The notes beneath the pieces are model-generated. The model was not told where the DNA came from and made no database searches. It saw only the letters and a program-made list of their open reading frames with translations. Shown here one piece after another: positions 52,386-57,818 of a stretch of DNA of 57,818 nt. This DNA is from Lachnospiraceae bacterium (GTDB lineage Bacteria > Bacillota > Clostridia > Lachnospirales > Lachnospiraceae): NCBI GenBank assembly GCA_021771755.1, contig JAETOL010000026.1, positions 1-57,818 on the forward strand, in the 5' to 3' direction. Numbering within the stretch: the first letter of the stretch is position 1; every line of letters begins with the position of its first letter. Made by a program: the position numbers and the translations under genes.

Positions 52386-53678
52386 TTACTTTGTCTGGCG
52401 ATTGATATATTTCGCCTTATATTTGGAGTATACGATGGTCTGATCTTTGTACAGACCATAATAGCCGGATACGGCATAGCTGACCACCACGGCAATCAGA
52501 TAAAAAGATACACCCTCAAATCCAAACAGCTCAAAGGCAATAAGGATAGAGGTAATGGGGCAGTTGGTCACACCGCAGAACAGAGCGGCCATCCCGGAAG
52601 CGGCACAGAGAGAAGGAGAAAGTCCCACAAGCTGCCCCATGACACAGCCGAAGGTGGCACCGATACAGAAAGAGGGAACGATCTCGCCGCCTCGGAAGCC
52701 TGCTTTCATAGTAATGGCTGTAAGAAGCAGCTTCCAGAAAAAATCGAAAGGACGGGCCTGTCCTTCTTCTACAGCTAACTGGATCAGTTCATTTCCTGCG
52801 CCCATGAAATCCTTTGTCTGAAGAAGGAGGGTGATCAGGATCAGAGCGGCAGAGGCGACAAGGATCCTGAAATAAGGATTTTTCAGAAAACGCTTATAAA
52901 AATCTCCTATGCCTTTCAGGGTTACACAAAACAGAATACTGACAAGTCCGCAGCCCACAGCCACAAGAAGCATTTTTAAGCCGGTAAAAGCGGTCAGCTC
53001 CGGGATACCGTATACATGGAAGCTTTCCGGGTGTATGCCGATGCCGGCGGCAAATTTAGCTGCAATCAGAGAGGAAATCACACAGGGAAGCAGGGCGGCA
53101 TAGTACATGATCCCTACGCTGACGACCTCCAGAGAAAAAACGGCGGCAGCCATGGGAGTTCCGAAAACAGCAGAAAAAGCGGCGCTCATGCCGCACATAA
53201 TAATCACATGCTGATCCTCTTCGTCCAGATGAAACCAGGAACCAAGCTGATTTCCGATACTGCCCCCAAGCTGAATGGCGGCTCCCTCACGTCCTGCAGA
53301 GCCTCCTGTCAGGTGAGTCAGAAGTGTGGAGACAAAAATCATAGGGGCAGAACGGAGACGGATATTATCCTGGGAACGAATGGCAGAAAGAACCTGATTG
53401 GTGCCGCCGTCGTCTTTTCCGAATTTCTGGTAAAGGAATACAATGCATAAGCCTGCAATGGGAAGCAGAAGAAAGACCTGGAGATTTTCCATGCGGAACA
53501 GGGTGACCGTCTTCAGTGCATGAGCAAAAATACTGCTTACCGCGCCTACGACCAGCCCGGTGATAACAGCCAGAGCCAGCCACTTAAGAAGATGTACCGT
53601 GTACTTCCATATCTGATTCCAATAGAAAAGGACCCTATCCAGTCCTTTTTTATCCTGTATGTTCTGTTGTGTATCCAT
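52386..53678 (-). CDS. ClC-family anion channel/antiporter
   Basis: 430 residues with the ClC fold. The second signature GSAGREGAAIQLGG keeps the gating glutamate (REG), and the third, KAGFRGGEIVPSF, is present. The first signature, GSGIPE in chloride antiporters, is replaced by DDGGTNQVL, as in the branch that includes fluoride-specific ClC proteins. It could thus be a Cl-/H+ or F-/H+ antiporter. I saw no fluoride riboswitch upstream. ATG 53678 follows AAGGGGGAG. It lies downstream of copA on the same strand, separated by a strong GC-rich hairpin. Confidence 0.85.
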   Translation of the reverse strand: MDTQQNIQDKKGLDRVLFYWNQIWKYTVHLLKWLALAVITGLVVGAVSSIFAHALKTVTLFRMENLQVFLLLPIAGLCIVFLYQKFGKDDGGTNQVLSAIRSQDNIRLRSAPMIFVSTLLTHLTGGSAGREGAAIQLGGSIGNQLGSWFHLDEEDQHVIIMCGMSAAFSAVFGTPMAAAVFSLEVVSVGIMYYAALLPCVISSLIAAKFAAGIGIHPESFHVYGIPELTAFTGLKMLLVAVGCGLVSILFCVTLKGIGDFYKRFLKNPYFRILVASAALILITLLLQTKDFMGAGNELIQLAVEEGQARPFDFFWKLLLTAITMKAGFRGGEIVPSFCIGATFGCVMGQLVGLSPSLCAASGMAALFCGVTNCPITSILIAFELFGFEGVSFYLIAVVVSYAVSGYYGLYKDQTIVYSKYKAKYINRQTK

Positions 53679-53710
53679 GATTTCTCCCCCTTATGTGTCA
53701 GAATAAAGTC

Positions 53711-53745
53711 CGGCGGTCGGGAATGATCCTCAGTCCCGGCCGCCG
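53711..53745. terminator. GC-rich hairpin between copA and clC
   Basis: CGGCGGTCGGGA (53711-53722) pairs with TCCCGGCCGCCG (53734-53745) with one G-T pair. On the minus strand, the direction of copA, it is followed by GACTTTATT, so termination may be incomplete. Confidence 0.65.
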
Positions 53746-53753
53746 TTTCTGAC

Positions 53754-53972
53754 TTATTCCTGTGTAATTCCGGTTACTTCATATCCTGCGTTTTTGATTA
53801 CTTCGCGGATCTTATCCTCGTCTACACGCTCCGGCGCTGTAAAGACAGTCGTCTTTTTTTCGTGGGAGGAAACAACATCCTCTGCCTGAAAAGCGGCTTT
53901 GACAGCTTCGTTTACATGAGCCTCACAGTGGGGGCACATCATACCTTCTACATTTACAGTGATCTTTACCAT
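53754..53972 (-). CDS. Internal CopZ-like copper chaperone reading frame within copA
   Basis: Inside the 3' end of copA an ATG (minus strand, 53972) in the same frame is preceded by AAAAGGAGA at eight bases, a ribosome site as good as those of real genes here. Starting there gives a complete 72-residue heavy-metal-associated protein with the metal motif MCPHC, the size of CopZ. The preceding linker ([14 protein letters not shown]) is just the translated leader. A separate copZ gene seems to have lost the stop codon ahead of it. Both a fused and a free chaperone may be produced. Confidence 0.55.
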   Translation of the reverse strand: MVKITVNVEGMMCPHCEAHVNEAVKAAFQAEDVVSSHEKKTTVFTAPERVDEDKIREVIKNAGYEVTGITQE

Positions 53973-56315
53973 AGTCTGATTCTCCTTTTCATTCTTATTT
54001 TCATTATAAGGGTTTTCTGTGTCAATGGAAACCATTTGTTTGATTTTTTTGTCTTTTGAGGCATCATGGATCTTAAAAAGATTCAGCCGCAGGGCATTTG
54101 TTACCACGCAGAAGCTGGAAAGGCTCATTGCCGCAGCCCCGAACATAGGATTCAGCGTCCAGCCGAAAATGGGGATCCACACACCTGCGGCAAGGGGGAT
54201 GCCGATGATGTTGTAGAAAAATGCCCAGAAAAGATTTTCGTGGATACTGCGCAGGGTAGCCCGGCTTAAACGGATGGCGGCAGGAACATCGCTGAGCCGG
54301 CTTTTCATCAGAACTACATCTGCCGCGTCTATGGCAATGTCTGTTCCGGCGCCGATGGCAATGCCGATATCTGCCCTGGTAAGAGCCGGCGCATCATTGA
54401 TCCCGTCTCCGACCATGGCAACCTTGCCTTTTTCTTTGAGGGAGCGGATCACACTTTCCTTTCCGTCCGGAAGGACTCCGGCGATCACCTGATCCACGCC
54501 TGCCTGCCTGCCGATGGCGTTGGCGGTTTTCTCATTATCGCCGGTAAGCATCACAACCCGGATGCCCATATTCTGGAGCTCCTTTACTGCCCGGGGACTG
54601 TCTTCCTTAATCACATCCGCAACAGCAATGATACCTGCCAGCTGGTTTCCTCTGGCAAAGAGAAGGGGCGTTTTTCCCTGCTCTGCCAGGTCCTCGGCTT
54701 TTTTGCGAAGAGAGGTGGGAACTGTTACACGGCTGCTGATAAATTTCATATTTCCTCCGGTAAGTGTTTCTCCGTTTACTTTCCCGGAAAGCCCATTGCC
54801 CGGAAGCGCCTGGAAATCTTCTGCGTCAGCGGCAGTAAGAGACAGGGCTTCTGCTTTTTTCAGGACAGCTCTGGCAAGAGGATGCTCGCTTTTTTTCTCA
54901 AGGGAAAGAGCAAGGGTGAGAAGCTCTTTTTCGGTAAATCCTTCAGCTGGATGGATATCGGTCACTTCCGGCTGACCGCTGGTGATCGTGCCTGTTTTAT
55001 CAAGGGCAACGATCTGAACTCTGCCTGTTTCTTCCAGAGAAACGGCGGTTTTAAACAGGATCCCATGTTTGGCGCCCATTCCGTTGCCAACCATGATGGC
55101 TACCGGGGTGGCAAGTCCAAGGGCGCAGGGACAGCTGATTACCAGAACAGAGATTCCTCTTGCAAGGGCATAGCCGAAGGTCTGTCCGGCAAGCAGCCAT
55201 ACAAGGGTGGTGATCACGGCGATGGCAATCACAGCCGGAACAAAGATTCCGGAAACTTTGTCGGCGATTTTTGCGATGGGAGCCTTGGTAGCGGCTGCGT
55301 CGCTGACCATTTTAATGATCTGGGAAAGGGTGGTATCCTCGCCTACATGAGTGGCCTCACAGCGGATGAAGCCGGACTGGTTTACTGTAGCTGCGGAAAC
55401 CGTATCTCCGGCAGCCTTGTCAACGGGGATGCTTTCTCCTGTAAGAGCGGATTCATTTACCGCGCTGGAGCCTTCCAGAACAATCCCGTCTACCGGGATA
55501 TTTTCTCCGGGGCGGACAACGAAGATATCTCCTTTTCTTACCTGTTCAATGGGAACCGTGGTTTCCTGCCCGCTGCGGATCACCACGGCTGTTTTCGGCG
55601 CCAGCTTCATGAGACTTTTCAGGGCGTCGGTGGTTTTTCCCTTGGAACGGGCTTCCAGCATTTTTCCTACAGTAATAAGAGTCAGGATCATGGCGGCGGA
55701 CTCAAAATAAAAGTCCATCATATAATCCATGACAGCGTCCATGTTGCCGTCCACCTGAGCCCTTGTCATGGCAAACAGCACATACACGCTCCATACAAAG
55801 GACGCCATGGAGCCAAGGGCTACCAGGGTATCCATGTTGGGGGCTTTGTGCCAGAGGCTCTTAAAGCCGCTGATAAAAAACTTCTGGTTGATGACCATGA
55901 CAATACCTGCCAGAAGCAGCTGGAGAAGCCCCATGGCAATGTGATTATCCTCAAACCAGGCGGGAATCGGCCATCCCCACATCATATGTCCCATGGAAAA
56001 GTACATCAGTACCAGCAGAAAGCCAACAGATGCGATCAGACGTTTCTTAAGCACAGGTGTTTCGTGGTCGGCCAGGGCTTCCGCAGCTTCGGAAGGGGAT
56101 ACCTTCTGACCGGCAGAGCCTTTTACAGAAGCGCCGTAGCCTGCTTCCTCCACTGCAGCGATGATATCTGCCTCAGAAGCAGTTCCTTCCACACCCATGG
56201 AGTTGGTGAGGAGGCTTACGGAGCAGGAAGTGACTCCCGGCACATGAGAGACTGCTTTTTCTACCCGGGAGCTGCAGGCTGCACAGCTCATTCCGGTTAC
56301 ATTATATTGTTCCAT
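53754..56315 (-). CDS. copA: Copper-exporting P1B-type ATPase CopA with C-terminal CopZ fusion
   Basis: 853 residues. The N-terminal heavy-metal domain has [15 protein letters not shown]. Eight membrane helices carry the CPC metal motif in [12 protein letters not shown]. The soluble part has TGES, DKTGTIT with the phosphorylated Asp, SEHPLA (HP motif) and [10 protein letters not shown]. After the last helix a polar linker leads to a second heavy-metal domain, the last 72 residues, with [17 protein letters not shown]. Most CopA proteins end before this. The added part equals a CopZ-type copper chaperone and begins at a Met with its own ribosome site. It is preceded by csoR in an operon and exports Cu(I). 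Confidence 0.93.
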   Translation of the reverse strand: MEQYNVTGMSCAACSSRVEKAVSHVPGVTSCSVSLLTNSMGVEGTASEADIIAAVEEAGYGASVKGSAGQKVSPSEAAEALADHETPVLKKRLIASVGFLLVLMYFSMGHMMWGWPIPAWFEDNHIAMGLLQLLLAGIVMVINQKFFISGFKSLWHKAPNMDTLVALGSMASFVWSVYVLFAMTRAQVDGNMDAVMDYMMDFYFESAAMILTLITVGKMLEARSKGKTTDALKSLMKLAPKTAVVIRSGQETTVPIEQVRKGDIFVVRPGENIPVDGIVLEGSSAVNESALTGESIPVDKAAGDTVSAATVNQSGFIRCEATHVGEDTTLSQIIKMVSDAAATKAPIAKIADKVSGIFVPAVIAIAVITTLVWLLAGQTFGYALARGISVLVISCPCALGLATPVAIMVGNGMGAKHGILFKTAVSLEETGRVQIVALDKTGTITSGQPEVTDIHPAEGFTEKELLTLALSLEKKSEHPLARAVLKKAEALSLTAADAEDFQALPGNGLSGKVNGETLTGGNMKFISSRVTVPTSLRKKAEDLAEQGKTPLLFARGNQLAGIIAVADVIKEDSPRAVKELQNMGIRVVMLTGDNEKTANAIGRQAGVDQVIAGVLPDGKESVIRSLKEKGKVAMVGDGINDAPALTRADIGIAIGAGTDIAIDAADVVLMKSRLSDVPAAIRLSRATLRSIHENLFWAFFYNIIGIPLAAGVWIPIFGWTLNPMFGAAAMSLSSFCVVTNALRLNLFKIHDASKDKKIKQMVSIDTENPYNENKNEKENQTMVKITVNVEGMMCPHCEAHVNEAVKAAFQAEDVVSSHEKKTTVFTAPERVDEDKIREVIKNAGYEVTGITQE

Positions 56316-56338
56316 TCAGATTCCTCCTTTTCGGATTT

Positions 56339-56644
56339 TTATTTCATCAGCTTCTGCAGAGTTGTCATCAGTTCGTCAACGGTCTCGTCCTTTCCTTCCC
56401 GGATATCCCGGGCTACACAGGTATGGATATGTGCGGAAAGCAGCTCTCTGTTAAAAGCATTTATGGCTGCGTTTACGGCAGCGGACTGGATCAGGATATC
56501 GTTGCAGTAGGTATCGTTTTCTACCATTTTTATGATTCCCCGCACCTGTCCTTCAATACGCTTCATCCGGTTGATAAGCTTTTTCTTCTCTTCCGGAGAA
56601 CGGTGGGTGGATCTGGTGCAGCAGCATGTGGTCTGGTCTGACAT
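56339..56644 (-). CDS. csoR: CsoR-family copper-sensing repressor
   Basis: 101 residues of the CsoR/RcnR (DUF156) all-helical family. The Cu(I) ligands C47, H72 and C76 are in the canonical Cys-x24-His-x3-Cys spacing (TYCNDIL, AHIHTC). The start helix is INRMKRIEGQVRGI, which carries DNA-contacting basic residues. A cysteine-rich N-terminus (TTCCCT) is unusual and may add metal binding. It heads the csoR-copA operon and very likely binds the two TACC-type boxes in its own promoter, releasing them when copper is bound. Ribosome site AAAGGAGG. Confidence 0.93.
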   Translation of the reverse strand: MSDQTTCCCTRSTHRSPEEKKKLINRMKRIEGQVRGIIKMVENDTYCNDILIQSAAVNAAINAFNRELLSAHIHTCVARDIREGKDETVDELMTTLQKLMK

Positions 56645-56669
56645 ATAAGTTGCCTCCTTTTATTGAAAT

Positions 56670-56686
56670 ATACCTCACAGGGGTAT
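56670..56686. promoter_or_regulatory. CsoR-type operator, proximal copy
   Basis: ATACCTCACAGGGGTAT is a GC-cored inverted repeat of the CsoR class (TACC-N-GGTA). It lies between the -10 box and the csoR start, with one imperfect position relative to the upstream copy. Confidence 0.65.
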
Positions 56687-56699
56687 TGATTATGTGGAT

Positions 56700-56728
56700 A
56701 ATATATACCCCTACAGGGTATTTGTCAA
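56700..56728 (-). promoter_or_regulatory. Promoter of csoR-copA with embedded CsoR operator
   Basis: On the minus strand a perfect TTGACA (forward 56723-56728) and TATATT (forward 56700-56705) are spaced 17 bases. The operator ATACCCCTACAGGGTAT (56705-56721) fills that spacer, so a bound repressor excludes polymerase. Confidence 0.8.
56705..56721. promoter_or_regulatory. CsoR-type operator, promoter copy
   Basis: ATACCCCTACAGGGTAT matches known CsoR sites closely (TACCC/GGGTA arms around a 5-base centre) and lies exactly between the -35 and -10 boxes. Confidence 0.8.
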
Positions 56729-56900
56729 GAGGGAAAACCATATATATAGTATATAAGCCTTATAACACAGCTGAATAGCTTTATACAGGGCAGATATGGA
56801 AAAACAGAACATAAGTTTGCTATCATAATTCATGTAAAACAGAACCGGAACTGAATTACAGGTAATAAAAAATATAATTTTGATAAAGGAGAACAAACTT
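56729..56900 (+). other. AT-rich leader of the terminal plus-strand gene
   Basis: No ORF. The stretch begins with TATATATAGTATATAAG repeats and ends with the ribosome site AAAGGAG. A promoter for the plus-strand gene should lie here, but I find no pair of boxes with good spacing. Confidence 0.3.
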
Positions 56901-57707
56901 ATGAAGCAGAAAAGAAACAAAAATCGAAGAGAAATTGCAGATATGCGTACGGCAAACCGTAAAGTATTTGAGAATCAGGATCATTCCAGAACAGTGGAGA
57001 TTTATCTGGAGCCGATTCACTACCAGGATCTGGACGGAGCCTGGAAAGACATGGACGATTCTCTGGAGGAGGATACAGATTTCCGTAACCGTAAGGGTGC
57101 GCTGGATATCTCCCTGCACCGTATGGCAAAGGAATCCCGCACAGTTTCCATGAAGAAGGAAAAGACCTCTCTTTCCTGGGGAATGGAGGGATGCCATGGG
57201 GCAAAAGCCCGGAAACAGCAGAAAAACATGGTGATCTATCCGGAAATTTTTGAAGGGGCGGATCTTCGCTGCCGGATACATGGAGAAGGGGTAAAGGAAG
57301 ACCTGATCCTTCATGATCCGAAAGCCATCAGAGAAAGCTATCGTTATATTTACAGGATGAAAGGGCTGCAGCCGATACTGAAAGACAATAGGGTATATTT
57401 CCTGGACGATGAGGGAAATGAAGTCTTCTGCGTCCATGCACCCTGCATGAAGGATGCCGGAGGCGAAAAGTCAGAAGCCATCCGTCTTTCCCTGGAAGTA
57501 CTTCGCACCGGTGATAAGGAGCAGGCAAAAGAATGCAGGATCACTTTTGTTCCGGATATGGCATGGCTGGGAAGTACGGCTCGTCTGTTCCCGGTTATCA
57601 TCGACCCTGTCACCACCACTTCCAAGAAAAGAACAGATATTGCAGATGCTCATGTAGACTCCCTGTACGAGGAGGATAATTTCCAGCAGAGCATTATTCT
57701 GAAATAA
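56901..57707 (+). pseudogene. N-terminal part of a DNRLRE/RHS-type surface protein, truncated
   Basis: 268 residues, no signal peptide. The end (VIIDPVTTTSKKRTDIADAHVDSLYEEDNFQQSIILK) resembles the beginning of the DNRLRE domain found in large wall-associated or YD-repeat (RHS-like) proteins of Lachnospiraceae, where an 'I-D-P ... T-S-K' strand leads into the domain. Here the frame stops after SIILK, and the following 111 bases give no continuation in any frame. The large C-terminal part is therefore missing, either truly lost or displaced by a rearrangement. ATG 56901 follows AAAGGAG; the upstream TTG 56880 is not needed. Confidence 0.55.
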
Positions 57708-57818
57708 TCTCTCGGAATCCTGAGTGATTATAGCCAGCATAGCTGGCATTGAACTTTGAAAAGTAAATATTATCTGAAAAGAATTAAAATAGACATGAGA
57801 AACAGACATAACTATCGC
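57708..57818. other. Terminal non-coding stretch
   Basis: No coding continuation is visible. A short perfect hairpin, GCCAGC-ATA-GCTGGC, lies at 57733-57747. AT-rich sequence follows to the window end. Confidence 0.4.

Noticed and set aside
53679-53753. Possible fluoride riboswitch ahead of clC
   Set aside because: The only structure is a simple GC-rich hairpin that fits a copA terminator; the conserved crcB-motif loops are absent.
54882-56510. Open frame of about 540 codons opposite copA and csoR
   Set aside because: Runs across two real genes and their junction, no ribosome site, composition typical of antisense frames.

Overview
The window looks like chromosomal DNA of a low-to-moderate GC anaerobic Firmicute, most likely a gut Lachnospiraceae (Blautia/Ruminococcus-like). 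The reasons are strong AGGAGG ribosome sites, a fermentative pflB-pflA pair, EFR1-type ferredoxin, GPH and AGCS transporters, DUF6320, pRiA4b/SEC-C and Rpn-like proteins, and many intrinsic terminators. Family placement is inference. I see no rRNA, tRNA, CRISPR array or prophage.

Layout. (1) 1-2920 is a decayed mobile island: the left end of an IS21-like element inside an IS66 transposase remnant, a 5'-truncated SF2 helicase and the C-terminal third of a MATE pump. (2) 2983-7894 is an alpha-glucoside locus: a LacI regulator, a GH13 oligo-1,6-glucosidase and a GH31 alpha-glucosidase. (3) 8261-17979 is a nine-gene operon (CyuA/UPF0597 cysteine desulfidase-like protein, complete LivJHMGF-type ABC importer, DhaK, DhaL, ATC-hydrolase-like protein) followed by a DhaR-like regulator whose AAA+ domain has lost its ATPase motifs. 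(4) 18024-21881 holds an AEC carrier, an SDR, a rhodanese and a CoA-disulfide-reductase-like flavoprotein with a second rhodanese. (5) An AGCS symporter pseudogene is followed by pflB-pflA, whose promoter carries a Rex-like operator. (6) 26777-31769 holds an Rpn-like protein without its nuclease domain and sbcD-sbcC. (7) 31809-38495 holds an HSL esterase, a ROK regulator with a polyol dehydrogenase and a GPH symporter, and a condensation-like/DUF6320 membrane protein. (8) 38686-41716 is a LytTR two-component system with a CPBP protease. (9) 41927-48965 holds a pRiA4b/SEC-C protein, acylphosphatase, an EFR1 ferredoxin, a small hypothetical, a UMF1-type MFS protein, tcdA and pyk. (10) 49045-52208, on the minus strand, holds a secreted protein, a BlaI-type repressor and a BlaR1-type M56 sensor protease. 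(11) 52386-56644, also minus, is clC, copA (fused to copZ) and csoR. (12) The window ends in a truncated DNRLRE-type protein.

The most interesting parts are two. First, the BlaI/BlaR1-like module: the sensor lacks a penicillin-binding domain and instead ends in the same domain (about 76 residues) that ends the secreted protein. That secreted protein's promoter carries three palindromic TTCTACA-NN-TGTAGAA boxes, one of them the centre of a perfect 20+20 bp inverted repeat that can also serve as the clC terminator. Second, the Liv/DhaKL/desulfidase/ATC-hydrolase operon may be an uptake and catabolic route for a sulfur-containing amino-acid-like compound, controlled by a degenerate enhancer-binding protein.
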